DNA of 64,000 nucleotides, from positions 1 through 64,000 of the forward strand of contig JBDHVC010000010.1 of assembly GCA_039809495.1 (NCBI GenBank), written 5' to 3'. Every line of letters starts with the position of its first letter. Position 1 is the first letter of the stretch. Source of the DNA: JAFLCL01 sp039809495. Its GTDB lineage: Bacteria; Myxococcota_A; Polyangia; Polyangiales; Sandaracinaceae. The position numbers and the translations under genes were made by a program. Below the pieces are notes generated by a model, which was not told the DNA's origin, ran no database searches, and saw nothing but the letters and a program-made list of their open reading frames with translations. Of the stretch, positions 1-8,143 are shown one piece after another.

Positions 1-1087
1 CCTCGCGCGTCAGGGCGAGCAGCGCCGCGCTCGGCGCGAGCCCCGCGTCGCGGACGGCGAGCCCGGCGGCGAGCAGCGGATCGAGCGAGGGGCTCGTCCC
101 CGGGTTCGCGTCGGTGCCGACGGCGATCCGCACGCCGAGCGCGGCCATCCGCGCGGCGTCGGGCGGCGCTTGCCGCAGCGTGCGCCACGCGCCGGGGAGG
201 AGCACCGCGCGCGTCCCGGCGCGAGCCATCGCCTGGAGCCCCGCGTCCGAGACGTGCTCGAGGTGATCGCAGGAGAGGCCGCCCAGCGAGGCGACGAGCT
301 CGGCGCCGCCGAGATCCGCGAATTGCCCGACGTGGGCGCGGATCGCGAGCCCGGCGCGGCGGGCGGCCTCGAGGATCGTGCGCGCCTCGGCGAGCGAGAA
401 CGCGCCCTCGTCGAGGTACACGTCGCACGCGTCGGCGAGCGCTCGAGCGCCGCGGCGCGGATCGGGCGAGGCCGCCTCGGGGACCATCCGCTCGGCCACG
501 AGCGCGACGTAGGCGCCACGATCTTCGCGAAATTCGGGCGGGATCGCGTGCGCGCCGAGGAGCGTCGTCGTCACGCGGGGCGCGGGGGATCCCGAGCGCG
601 CGCGCGCCTCGCGCGCGAGCCGCAAGAGCCGCAGCTCGTGCTCGAGCGAGAGGCCGTAGCCCGACTTCACCTCCACGAGCGTCACGCCGTGCGCGGCGAG
701 GACGCGAAGGCGCGCCTCGAGGCCGAGCCGGAGCGCGTCGTCGCTCGCCGCTCGCGTCGCGCGCATGCTCGCGCCGATCCCGCCACCCTCGCGCGCGATC
801 GTGCGGTAGTCGACGCCGGCCATCTTCTTCTGGAACTCGCCCGAGCGGCTCCCCGCGAAGACGAGGTGCGTGTGCGGATCGACGAGGCCCGGCGTGACCA
901 GCCGGCCGCCGAGATCGAGGGATCGCTCGCCCTCGGGCGGCGGCGCGTCCGCGCTCGCGCCGAGGAAGACGACGCGCCCCTCGTCGATCACGAGGACACC
1001 GTCGTCGACGAGGCCCATCCGCGCGGCGTCGTCCTCGCCTCGCCCGGCGCAGGTCGCGATCCGCGCGCTCGTGAGGCGGAGCTTCAC
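1..1087 (-). CDS. hutI: Imidazolonepropionase, C-terminus cut by window edge
   Basis: This is imidazolonepropionase, the third step of histidine degradation, hydrolysing imidazolone-5-propionate to N-formimidoyl-L-glutamate in the cytoplasm. About 362 codons are visible of a family that is usually a little over 400 residues, so the C-terminus lies off the left edge. The amidohydrolase zinc motif HTHLVFAGSR sits near residues 72-81, and further zinc-site regions EVKSGYGL, HVGQFAD and GTDANPGT follow in order. The GTG start at 1087 is chosen because it overlaps the hutU stop in a GTGA junction, implying coupled translation; no better ATG precedes the conserved region. Confidence 0.93.
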   Translation of the reverse strand, partial: MKLRLTSARIATCAGRGEDDAARMGLVDDGVLVIDEGRVVFLGASADAPPPEGERSLDLGGRLVTPGLVDPHTHLVFAGSRSGEFQKKMAGVDYRTIAREGGGIGASMRATRAASDDALRLGLEARLRVLAAHGVTLVEVKSGYGLSLEHELRLLRLAREARARSGSPAPRVTTTLLGAHAIPPEFREDRGAYVALVAERMVPEAASPDPRRGARALADACDVYLDEGAFSLAEARTILEAARRAGLAIRAHVGQFADLGGAELVASLGGLSCDHLEHVSDAGLQAMARAGTRAVLLPGAWRTLRQAPPDAARMAALGVRIAVGTDANPGTSPSLDPLLAAGLAVRDAGLAPSAALLALTRE

Positions 1088-2763
1088 CTCGCCCGCCCGG
1101 CCTCGGCGTGGGGGACGTGGACACCCTTGGCGCGCGCCGTCTCCTCGGCGAGCTCGTAGCCCGCGTCGGCGTGCCGGATGACGCCCATCCCGGGATCCGT
1201 CGTGAGCACGCGCTCGAGCCGTCGCGCCGCCTCGCTCGTGCCATCGGCGACGACGACCATGCCCGCGTGGAGCGAGTAGCCGATGCCGACGCCGCCGCCG
1301 TGGTGGAAGCTCACCCAGCTCGCGCCCGCGGCCGTGTTGACGAGGGCGTTCAAGATCGGCCAGTCCGCGATGGCGTCGGAGCCATCCCGCATCGCCTCGG
1401 TCTCGCGGTTGGGGCTCGCGACCGAGCCGCAGTCGAGGTGATCGCGGCCGATGACGATCGGCGCCTTCACCCGGCCGGAGCGCACGAGCTCGTTGAACGC
1501 GAGGCCGACGCGGTGGCGATCGCCGTAGCCGAGCCAGCAGATCCGCGAGGGGAGCCCCTGGAACGCGACCCGCTCCTTCGCCATGTCGAGCCAACGGTGG
1601 AGGTGCGGATCGTTCGGGACGACCTCCTTCACGCACGCGTCCGTCGCGGCGATGTCCTCGGGATCGCCCGAGAGCGCGACCCAACGGAAGGGCCCCTTGC
1701 CCTCGCAGAAGAGCGGACGGACGTACGCGGGGACGAAGCCCGGGATGTCGAACGCGCGCTCGACGCCGACGTCCTTCGCATGGGCGCGGAGGTTGTTCCC
1801 GTAGTCGCAGGCGAACGCGCCGCGCGCCTGCATCGTGAGCATGGCGCGTACCTCGTCGGCCATGCTCTCTCTCGCGCGCGCGACGTAGGCGTCCGGATCG
1901 CTCGCGCGGAGCGCGGCGGCCGCCTCGAGCGAGAGGCCCTTGGGCACGTAGCCGACGAGGGGATCGTGCGCGGCCGTCTGTTCGGTGACGAAGTCGGGGG
2001 TGATCCCCCGCTCGACCAGCGCCGGGTACACGTCCGCGGCGTTCGCGAGGAGCGCGACCGAGACCGCCGCGCCTTCAGCCTTCGCCGCGTCGATCCACGA
2101 GAGCGCCTCGTCGAGCGAGGAGGTCGTCCGATCGACGTAGCGCGTCTCGAGCCTGCGCTCGATGCGCTTGGGATCGACCTCGATCGCGAGGCACGAGGCG
2201 CCCGCCATCGTCGCCGCGAGCGGCTGCGCGCCGCCCATCCCGCCGAGCCCGGCCGTCAGGATCCAGCGGCCCCTCCAGGCTCCACCGAAGTGCTGGTTCG
2301 CGGCGGCGACGAAGGTCTCGTAGGTGCCCTGGAGGATCCCCTGCGTGCCGATGTAGATCCAGGAGCCGGCCGTCATCTGGCCGTACATCGTGAGCCCCAT
2401 CCGCTCGAGGCGTCGGAACTCGTCCCACGTGGCCCACTTGCCCACGAGGTTCGAATTCGCGATGAGCACGCGCGGCGCGTCCGGGTGCGTGCGGAAGCGG
2501 CCGACGGCCTTGCCGCTCTGGACGAGGAGCGTCTCGTCGCCCTCGAGCCGCTCCAGCTCGCGCACGATGACGTCGAACGCCTCCCAGCTCCGCGCGGCCT
2601 TGCCCGTCCCGCCGTAGACGACCAGGTCCTCGGGGCGCTCGGCCACCTCGGGATCGAGGTTGTTCATCAGCATGCGCAGCGCGGCCTCTTGGACCCAACC
2701 CTTGCAGCGCAGCGTGGCGCCGCGCGGCGCGCGCACCTCGCGAGGCAGGCTCGTCGTCGTCAT
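1084..2763 (-). CDS. hutU: Urocanate hydratase
   Basis: Urocanase converts urocanate to imidazolone-5-propionate using a tightly bound NAD+. The 559-residue length is normal for the family. The N-terminal YGGTGKAARSW motif, the NAD-binding GLGGMGGAQP near residues 168-177 and the active-site cysteine in SRICWLGYGDR (about residue 409) are all present. It is the first gene of a hutU-hutI operon read leftwards, with hutI overlapping its stop by four bases. It diverges from the radical SAM gene across only 53 bases, and a TAGGCT hexamer sits 7 bases ahead of its ATG. Confidence 0.97.
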   Translation of the reverse strand: MTTTSLPREVRAPRGATLRCKGWVQEAALRMLMNNLDPEVAERPEDLVVYGGTGKAARSWEAFDVIVRELERLEGDETLLVQSGKAVGRFRTHPDAPRVLIANSNLVGKWATWDEFRRLERMGLTMYGQMTAGSWIYIGTQGILQGTYETFVAAANQHFGGAWRGRWILTAGLGGMGGAQPLAATMAGASCLAIEVDPKRIERRLETRYVDRTTSSLDEALSWIDAAKAEGAAVSVALLANAADVYPALVERGITPDFVTEQTAAHDPLVGYVPKGLSLEAAAALRASDPDAYVARARESMADEVRAMLTMQARGAFACDYGNNLRAHAKDVGVERAFDIPGFVPAYVRPLFCEGKGPFRWVALSGDPEDIAATDACVKEVVPNDPHLHRWLDMAKERVAFQGLPSRICWLGYGDRHRVGLAFNELVRSGRVKAPIVIGRDHLDCGSVASPNRETEAMRDGSDAIADWPILNALVNTAAGASWVSFHHGGGVGIGYSLHAGMVVVADGTSEAARRLERVLTTDPGMGVIRHADAGYELAEETARAKGVHVPHAEAGRAR

Positions 2764-2770
2764 GCGAAGG

Positions 2771-2776
2771 AGCCTA
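2771..2776 (-). promoter_or_regulatory. -10-like hexamer for hutU, probable leaderless start
   Basis: TAGGCT on the minus strand ends 7 bases before the hutU ATG, so a transcript starting at the usual distance would begin at or one base before the start codon. No convincing -35 is visible. The same spacing recurs at seven other genes in this window. Confidence 0.4.
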
Positions 2777-2804
2777 CCAGGCCGAGCGCGCTCGGGAGCG
2801 CTGC

Positions 2805-2810
2805 TATCCT
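2805..2810 (+). promoter_or_regulatory. -10-like hexamer for the radical SAM gene, probable leaderless start
   Basis: TATCCT is followed by exactly 6 bases and then the GTG start at 2817. The identical hexamer and spacing precede the Ser/Thr kinase at 11373. There is no Shine-Dalgarno sequence in the gap, which fits a leaderless mRNA. Confidence 0.45.
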
Positions 2811-2816
2811 TCCCGC

Positions 2817-3923
2817 GTGGACCTCTCGCTCGTGCTCACCCGCGACTGCAACCTCGCGTGTGCCTACTGCTTCGCGGGCGCGAAGGCGAGGGAGCGGCTG
2901 ACCTACGAGCGCGGCCTCGACGCGATCGATCGCGCCCTCGCGCTCGCTCGGGAGCTCGATGAGCCCCTCGAGGTGAGCTTCTTCGGCGGCGAGCCGCTCC
3001 TCGAGTGGGAGCTCGTCGAGCGGCTCGCGCGCGAGGCGAGGGCGCGCGCCGACGCGGCCCTCGTCCCGCTCTCGCTCCAGGTGACGACGAACGGGCTCTT
3101 GCTCGACGACGAGCGGCTGCGAGCCCTGACGGAGCTCGACGTCCACGTCGCGCTGAGCCTCGACGGGGCGCGCGAGGCCCACGATCGGCTCCGCGTGAAC
3201 CTCGGCGGGCGCGGCTCGTACGACCAGGTCGCTCGCGCGCTCGATCGGCTGCTCCAGCGCGGGCTCCCCTTCGACGTGATCAGCGTCGTCGACCCGCGCA
3301 CGATCGATCTGCTCGCGCAGGGCGTCCGCGAGCTGCTCGACCGCGGCGTCGAGCGGCTGACCTTGAACCTGAACTGGGGCGCGGCGTGGTCGAGCGAGCG
3401 GCTCGAGCTCCTCTCGCGCGAGTACGAGAGCGTGGCGGCGCTCGTCGTCGCGTGGTTCCGGAGGGGGCGCGCCGTCGTCGTCCAGCCCTTCGACTCCGCC
3501 CTCGTGCGCCTCGCGCGCGCGGAGGAGGGGCCGATCACGCGATGCGGGGCGGGCGAGCGGAGCTTCGCGCTCGCGCCGAGCGGCCGGCTCTACGGCTGCG
3601 CTCGCGCGGTCGGCGAGGACACGGGCGCGCACGCGATCGGGACGCTGGATCGCTGGGCGGACGCGACCTCGCGCGCGCGATCGGGCCGCGCGGATGGTGG
3701 CTGCGCGGAGGGGGGCTGCGCGTGCGCGTCGATGGAAGAGACGGGCGACGCGAGCGAGGCGGGGCCCGTTCAACGCTTCCACGACGAGCTCGTGCGCTCG
3801 CTCGCGCCGCGTATCGCCGGGGCGCTCGAGCAGGACGAGCTCGGGCGAGCGACGTTCGATCGCGCCTTTGGCCCAAGGTGCTCCGGCGTGAGAGACTCCG
3901 AGCGACGAGGAGCCGACCGATGA
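2817..3923 (+). CDS. Radical SAM protein with SPASM-like cysteine cluster
   Basis: A radical SAM enzyme of 368 residues. The CNLACAYC motif (Cys 11, 15, 18) starts almost at the N-terminus and would bind the catalytic 4Fe-4S cluster; FFGGEP follows near residue 62 as the SAM-binding glycine motif. The C-terminal part carries further cysteines at about residues 243, 261, 296, 301, 303 and 355, the arrangement expected of a SPASM-type auxiliary cluster domain used by peptide or protein maturases. Its stop overlaps the start of a proline-rich lipoprotein (ATGA), so the two are probably made together and the lipoprotein is a candidate substrate. The exact modification is not deducible. The start is GTG with no ribosome binding site. 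Confidence 0.9.
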   Translation: MDLSLVLTRDCNLACAYCFAGAKARERLTYERGLDAIDRALALARELDEPLEVSFFGGEPLLEWELVERLAREARARADAALVPLSLQVTTNGLLLDDERLRALTELDVHVALSLDGAREAHDRLRVNLGGRGSYDQVARALDRLLQRGLPFDVISVVDPRTIDLLAQGVRELLDRGVERLTLNLNWGAAWSSERLELLSREYESVAALVVAWFRRGRAVVVQPFDSALVRLARAEEGPITRCGAGERSFALAPSGRLYGCARAVGEDTGAHAIGTLDRWADATSRARSGRADGGCAEGGCACASMEETGDASEAGPVQRFHDELVRSLAPRIAGALEQDELGRATFDRAFGPRCSGVRDSERRGADR

Positions 3924-4429
3924 AGCCACGCCACCTGCTGCCCATCGTCGTCGGGCTCGGCGCCGCCGGGGCGAGCGTCTCGGGTTGCGGCACCGAGGAG
4001 CCGCCTCCGCCCGCGCCCGTGCTCGTGGGGGCGAAAGACGATCCCGGCGCGAGCCCCAACGTCACACGCACCGAGCCCTTCGAGCCGGCGAGGCCGCCCG
4101 TGGGCGTCGAGCCTCCGATCCCGCCCCCGGCCGATCCGCCGCCGCCCAATCCGCCGCCGCCGCGCGACGTCCTGATCCGCCCTGGCGATCGCACCCATCT
4201 TCCGAGGCTCGCGGGTGCGCCGATGCCGGTCCAGAGGCAGCCCTCGCCGCCCATGGCGCCGAGGTCGAGCGGTGCCCCGGCGTCGAACCTCGATCGAGCT
4301 CCGGCGCCTTCGCCCGCGCACGGGGCCGTCGTCACCGAGGTGCGCATCACGCACAACCACCCGCCCGGCACGGCGTGCACCCCGATCAGCGACGAGGAAT
4401 TGGCGCGCGCGTTCGGCGATCTGCGCTGA
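3920..4429 (+). CDS. Proline-rich lipoprotein, candidate radical SAM substrate
   Basis: A 169-residue secreted protein of unknown function. A hydrophobic signal (LLPIVVGLGAAGA) ends in the lipobox VSGC near residue 23, so it should be a membrane-anchored lipoprotein. The middle is a low-complexity linker dominated by Pro (runs of PPP separated by Asp/Asn), and the C-terminus changes character to a short compact segment around ITHNHPPGTACTPISD, with one Cys flanked by His, Pro and Thr. It starts in an ATGA overlap with the radical SAM gene. That coupling, plus the distinct C-terminal tail, makes it a plausible target of the enzyme, but this is inference only. Confidence 0.8.
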   Translation: MKPRHLLPIVVGLGAAGASVSGCGTEEPPPPAPVLVGAKDDPGASPNVTRTEPFEPARPPVGVEPPIPPPADPPPPNPPPPRDVLIRPGDRTHLPRLAGAPMPVQRQPSPPMAPRSSGAPASNLDRAPAPSPAHGAVVTEVRITHNHPPGTACTPISDEELARAFGDLR

Positions 4430-4537
4430 CGGCGCGCCGCGCTCGACTCCACCCGGCGTGAGGGAGCTGCCCTCGGCAGCCCCTCGGACGAGGAAGAGAC
4501 GGCACGAACCAGGGCAATGGATGCGCGCTGTGAGCCC
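4430..4537. repeat. Intergenic palindromic repeat, copy A
   Basis: This fills the whole gap between two convergent genes. It begins with GGCGCGCCGCGCTCGAC, contains a GACGAGGAAGAGAC stretch and ends in the core GGCACGAACC...GGATGCGCGCTGTGAG (4501-4534). Related copies lie at 24654, 27127, 31841, 41052 and, as a short inverted form, 53918. In this copy the stem is imperfect. Confidence 0.7.
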
Positions 4538-5071
4538 TCAGGGGCGCTCGAGCACCTCGACGCGCACGTCCGCGACGCCGCGGCGGATCATGTCGAGCGC
4601 CTCCGCGGCCGATCGGGAGAGGTCGAGGACGCGCCGCCTGTCGCCGAAGGGGCCGCGATCGTTCACGCGCACGATGACGCTCGCGCCGGTGTCGAGGCGC
4701 ACGACGCGGAGCACCGTGCCGAACGGGAGATCGCGGCTCGCCGCCGTCCGCTCGCTCGGATCGTAGACGTCGCCGTTCGCCGTGTGGCGCCCCGCGAGCG
4801 AGTCCGCGTAGTAGCTGGCGCGCCCCTCGAACGTGTCGATCGCCGCGCTGGCCTCGTAGGCGGCCCACCACGCGCCAGCGTCCGCGTCGCTCGGCGGCGC
4901 GTCGGACGCGACCGGGGAGGGCGGCGCGGGCGGGGATCTTCGCGGGTCGGCCCGCGCCGTCCGATGGATGACCGCGCTGCTCCGCGTCGAGCCGCCGCGG
5001 GTCGTCGTCGCTCCGCCGCAGGCCACGATGAAGAGCGCGGCGAACGCGATGACGTTCGTGGCGCGGCTCAT
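4538..5071 (-). CDS. RlpA-like septal ring lipoprotein (DPBB domain)
   Basis: A 177-residue lipoprotein of the RlpA family, whose members bind or cleave peptidoglycan at the septum. A signal sequence with lipobox FIVAC sits at residues 10-18; a Pro/Ala/Asp linker follows. The C-terminal double-psi beta-barrel is clear: GRASYYADSLAGRHTANG, then TAASRDLPFGT, then VRVNDRGPFG and LDLSRSAAEAL. There is no SPOR domain. The ATG at 5071 overlaps the upstream gene's stop (ATGA); a longer in-frame extension towards 7069 is an antisense artefact of base composition. Confidence 0.9.
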   Translation of the reverse strand: MSRATNVIAFAALFIVACGGATTTRGGSTRSSAVIHRTARADPRRSPPAPPSPVASDAPPSDADAGAWWAAYEASAAIDTFEGRASYYADSLAGRHTANGDVYDPSERTAASRDLPFGTVLRVVRLDTGASVIVRVNDRGPFGDRRRVLDLSRSAAEALDMIRRGVADVRVEVLERP

Positions 5072-6843
5072 CGATGCGCCTCCGAAGCCGGCGTGCGCGG
5101 CAGGCCGTGCCCAGGGACGACCATCCGCGCTCGGTAGGTCGGGAAGTCGAACCGATCGCTGTGCTCGGGCGTGTGGCAGCCGCGGCAGGTGTCCTCGGGC
5201 GGGGATCGGCGGACGTTCACCGCGGCCGTGCCTGGCGCCTCGACGTGTTGGCTCGCGGGCCCGTGGCAGCTCTCGCAGCCGACGTTCTGGAGCACCCCCG
5301 TGTGGGACACGGTCGAGCCTCCGGGGCGCGCGTAGCCCGTCACGTGGCAGCCGACGCACGAGAGGTTGAACTCCTTGTGCCGCTCGACGAGGGTCTGGTA
5401 GGCGTGGCCGTGCTGGGTCGTCTGCCACCACGCGAATTCGCTCGTGTGGCAGCCGCCGCAGGTCGCCGCGCCGACGTAGCGGGGCTGCCCCTCGGCGGGC
5501 GGCGCGGGGAGCCAGTCCTCGAACGCGACGCGGTTGTGCTCGTTGACCCGCTCGTCGTAGCTCGTGACGAGCGCGGTGATCGCGGGGTCGCGCGCGTGGT
5601 CGGGAGCGATCTCGACGACGCTCGCGGAGAAGGCGCCGCCTCGCGTCGTGGGCGCCGCGGCGAGCGCCTCGGCGTCCCGCTCGAGCTCGGCGAGCCGCGC
5701 GCGCTGCTCGGCGACGTCGCTCGCCGTCGCGCTCGGATCGACCTCCCACTGCGCGATGCGTTCGCGGAGCTCGTCCGCCTGCGCGACGAGCCGCGCGCGC
5801 TCCACCTCCCGCGTCCACGCCCCGACGTCCGTCCAGCCCGAGCCCGCCTCGCCCCGGTGGACGTCGACGACGAGCAGGCGCTGGCCGTGTCGACCAGCGT
5901 GGAGGATCGCCGCGTGATCCGTCGTCGCCGGGAGGTGTGGCTCCTCCTCGTCGACCCCGCCCTCGACGACGAAGTCGAGGCCCTCGACCTGAGCGGCGAT
6001 GCGCCGCGTCGTGCGCCGCGGGGCGCGGACCAGCGCCACGACGAGCTCCGCGCCCTCTCCTCGCAGCCGCGCAGCCTCGCTCCGAGCCGTGGCGACGAGA
6101 TCGTCGGGGCCGATCGCGCCGGCCGCGCCGCTCGCGAGATCGCTCAGGCCGATGAGCCCGACGCGCACCGCGCCCGCCGTGACGATCGTGCCCGCGCGGA
6201 GCGCTCGAAGGGTCGGATCGGCGGGATCCTGCGTGAATTGCGGCGAATCGGAGGTGGTCGCGCCGGGCGGAGGCGGCGCCTGCGCGGGATCGCGCGCCAC
6301 CTCGAGCCTCAGCTGGACGCCCGCGGCGAGCAGCGGAGCGTGCGCGCGTCGCGCGACGTCGAAGAGGGTGTCGCTCCCGAACCGGAGATCGGCCTCGCCG
6401 AGCGTCGCACCCGCGAGCCCCACGCGATCGAGGATCGTGGTGAGCAGCTCCGCCTTCCAGATCTCCTGCGCCTCCGCGCCCGCGTGCGCGACGTCGCTCG
6501 GGCTCGGAGGCTCGAAGAGGAGATCGCCCGCCGCGACGAGCAGGGTCGGGACGCCATCTCCACGCTGACGCGCGACCTCGCTCGCCATCCGATCGATCCC
6601 GCCGAGCGGTCGGGACGTGCACCCGCATGGCTCGAGGTAGCCGTCGAGATCGGTGAGGATGAGCAGGCGGAGATCGGGAGCGCCGAGCGCGGCGGCCTCG
6701 ATCGGGCGCAGCTCTCGCCGCGGTGGGGGCGAGATCGTGCTCGCCGTCGGGCCCGAGCAGGAGGCGCCGGCCAACACCGCGGCCGTCAACGTGCCGACGA
6801 CGGCGAGGCAGAGGCGGCTCGAGAGGCGCGGTGCGCGGTCCAT
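5068..6843 (-). CDS. 5'-nucleotidase-like metallophosphatase fused to tetraheme cytochrome c
   Basis: A 591-residue exported protein. A lipoprotein signal (LAGASC near residue 29) is followed by a calcineurin-like/UshA-type phosphoesterase region with LTDLDGYLEPCGC, PLGGIDRMA and AAGDLLF, then a Glu/Arg-rich helical stretch (about residues 330-400) and a C-terminal multiheme domain with four CxxCH sites at residues 462-466, 496-500, 523-527 and 553-557 plus many extra His that could be distal ligands. The arrangement suggests a periplasmic redox protein with a phosphatase-like head. The phosphatase metal ligands are atypical, so activity is uncertain. It is followed directly by the RlpA-like gene. 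A TAGACC hexamer lies 6 bases before the ATG. Confidence 0.88.
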   Translation of the reverse strand: MDRAPRLSSRLCLAVVGTLTAAVLAGASCSGPTASTISPPPRRELRPIEAAALGAPDLRLLILTDLDGYLEPCGCTSRPLGGIDRMASEVARQRGDGVPTLLVAAGDLLFEPPSPSDVAHAGAEAQEIWKAELLTTILDRVGLAGATLGEADLRFGSDTLFDVARRAHAPLLAAGVQLRLEVARDPAQAPPPPGATTSDSPQFTQDPADPTLRALRAGTIVTAGAVRVGLIGLSDLASGAAGAIGPDDLVATARSEAARLRGEGAELVVALVRAPRRTTRRIAAQVEGLDFVVEGGVDEEEPHLPATTDHAAILHAGRHGQRLLVVDVHRGEAGSGWTDVGAWTREVERARLVAQADELRERIAQWEVDPSATASDVAEQRARLAELERDAEALAAAPTTRGGAFSASVVEIAPDHARDPAITALVTSYDERVNEHNRVAFEDWLPAPPAEGQPRYVGAATCGGCHTSEFAWWQTTQHGHAYQTLVERHKEFNLSCVGCHVTGYARPGGSTVSHTGVLQNVGCESCHGPASQHVEAPGTAAVNVRRSPPEDTCRGCHTPEHSDRFDFPTYRARMVVPGHGLPRTPASEAHR

Positions 6844-6849
6844 CCCGAG

Positions 6850-6855
6850 GGTCTA
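6850..6855 (-). promoter_or_regulatory. -10-like hexamer for the metallophosphatase-cytochrome gene
   Basis: TAGACC on the minus strand is separated by 6 bases from the ATG at 6843, matching the leaderless spacing seen at several other genes here. Confidence 0.4.
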
Positions 6856-6988
6856 GCAAGGACCACCGAGGAGGTGAACCCGCAGACGGACCACGGTGCG
6901 CTCGGTCGCCCCGCCTCGGACGCTCCGCGCCGAGCCGCGGCGGCCCGAGCCACGCGCGCCACCTCCACCGACGCCGCTCGGCGACACC

Positions 6989-7017
6989 TTGACGCGTCCG
7001 GCCCGGCCCGCTAGCTT
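6989..7017 (+). promoter_or_regulatory. Sigma-70-type promoter of the rpsP operon
   Basis: TTGACG (6989-6994), a 17-base spacer and TAGCTT (7012-7017) give a near-consensus housekeeping promoter. The predicted transcript has a leader of about 50 bases with an AGAGG ribosome binding site before the ATG at 7072. The bases after the -10 (CCGCGCCCTTTTCA) resemble those after the secG -10. Confidence 0.7.
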
Positions 7018-7071
7018 CCGCGCCCTTTTCAGCGGTCTCGCGTTCGAGCCCGCCTTGTTCCAGAGGCAAGC

Positions 7072-7362
7072 ATGGTCACGATTCGGCTCGCTCGGTTCGG
7101 CTCGAAGAAGCGCCCCTACTACCACATCGTCGTCGCGGACTCCGAGGAGGCGCGCAACGGCCGCTTCATCGAGCAGATCGGGACCTACGACCCCAGCGTG
7201 GACACCACGGGAGCGAAGCTGCGCCTCGATCGCGCCGATCACTGGATCTCGGTCGGCGCGCAGCCCTCGACGCGCGTGAAGCACCTCATCGCGCAGAGCC
7301 GCCGCGGCGCGACGGGCTCGGCGGCCCCCGCCGACTACCGCAGCGCCGCGACCCAGGGCTGA
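7072..7362 (+). CDS. rpsP: 30S ribosomal protein S16
   Basis: Small-subunit protein S16, 96 residues. The N-terminus MVTIRLARFGSKKRPYYHIV and the following DSRNGRFIEQIGTYDP-type segment (here ADSEEARNGRFIEQIG) are diagnostic. It leads the conserved rpsP-khpA-rimM-trmD-rplS translation cluster, with a strong promoter just upstream and khpA starting two bases after its stop. Confidence 0.98.
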   Translation: MVTIRLARFGSKKRPYYHIVVADSEEARNGRFIEQIGTYDPSVDTTGAKLRLDRADHWISVGAQPSTRVKHLIAQSRRGATGSAAPADYRSAATQG

Positions 7363-7364
7363 CC

Positions 7365-7613
7365 GTGAGCGAGAGCGACGAGCTCAAGGAGCTCATCTCG
7401 TTCATCGCCCGGGCGCTCGTCGACGAGCCGGACGACGTCACCGTCGACGTCGTCGACGGCGAGGACGCGATCATCCTCGAGCTCACGGTCGCCGAGGGCG
7501 ATCTCGGCAAGGTGATCGGCAAGGATGGCCGCACGGCTCGCGCCATGCGCGCGCTCCTCTCCGCGACGTCCGCGCGCCTGCGCAAGCGAGCGGTCCTCGA
7601 CATCCTCGAGTGA
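7365..7613 (+). CDS. khpA: KH-domain RNA-binding protein KhpA
   Basis: An 82-residue single KH-domain protein (YlqC/KhpA family) that binds RNA and in other bacteria partners with KhpB. The KH fold shows the GxxG loop in GKVIGKDGRTARAMR near residues 47-61. It starts with GTG two bases after the rpsP stop, and its own stop overlaps the rimM start (GTGA at 7610-7613), placing it firmly in the ribosome-assembly operon. Confidence 0.93.
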   Translation: MSESDELKELISFIARALVDEPDDVTVDVVDGEDAIILELTVAEGDLGKVIGKDGRTARAMRALLSATSARLRKRAVLDILE

Positions 7614-8143
7614 GCCCGAGCTTGACGGCCGACGCCTGGGTGCGCATGGGGATCGCCCACGCGCATGGCCTGCGTGGGGAGCTCAAGGTGGTGCTCGACC
7701 ACGACGCCTCGACGCTCGACTGGAGCGGCCTGCGCGTCCGGCTGACGTCGCCGGACGGACGGGAGGCCGTCGAGCGACGCGTGGTCGGCCAGCGGCGGGC
7801 CTCGAGCCTCGCGTTCTTGCGGCTCGAGGGGATGGCCGATCGCGACGCGGCGGAGGCCGTCGGCGGGTTCGTCGTCGCTGTCGCGCGCGCCGATCTCCCC
7901 CCGCTCGCCGACGACGAGGTCTACCTGCACGACCTCGTGGGCCTCGAGGTCGAGCGGGGCGGCGCGCGGATCGGCGTGGTCGCTCGCGTCGTCGTCCACC
8001 CGGCCTCGAGCGCGATCGAGCTCGAGCTCGACGGCCGCAGGGTCGAGATCCCCATCCACGAGCCCTACGTCGTCGAGATCGATCTCCGAGCCGGCGTCGT
8101 GCGGGTGGCTCACCTGGAGGATCTCCTCGAGGCGGAGGGCTGA
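7610..8143 (+). CDS. rimM: Ribosome maturation factor RimM
   Basis: RimM binds S19 and assists 30S head assembly. The 177-residue protein has the N-terminal domain beginning VRMGIAHAHGLRGELKV and a C-terminal PRC-barrel starting at DDEVYLHDLVGLEV, ending with IPIHEPYVVEIDLRAGVV. It starts at GTG in a four-base overlap with khpA, and trmD starts directly after its stop, which is the usual gene order. Confidence 0.95.
   Translation: MSPSLTADAWVRMGIAHAHGLRGELKVVLDHDASTLDWSGLRVRLTSPDGREAVERRVVGQRRASSLAFLRLEGMADRDAAEAVGGFVVAVARADLPPLADDEVYLHDLVGLEVERGGARIGVVARVVVHPASSAIELELDGRRVEIPIHEPYVVEIDLRAGVVRVAHLEDLLEAEG

Noticed and set aside
4538..7069. 843-codon extension upstream of the RlpA-like protein
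   Set aside because: The extension overlaps the metallophosphatase-cytochrome gene in another frame and is Arg-rich noise; the lipoprotein signal begins at the ATG at 5071.
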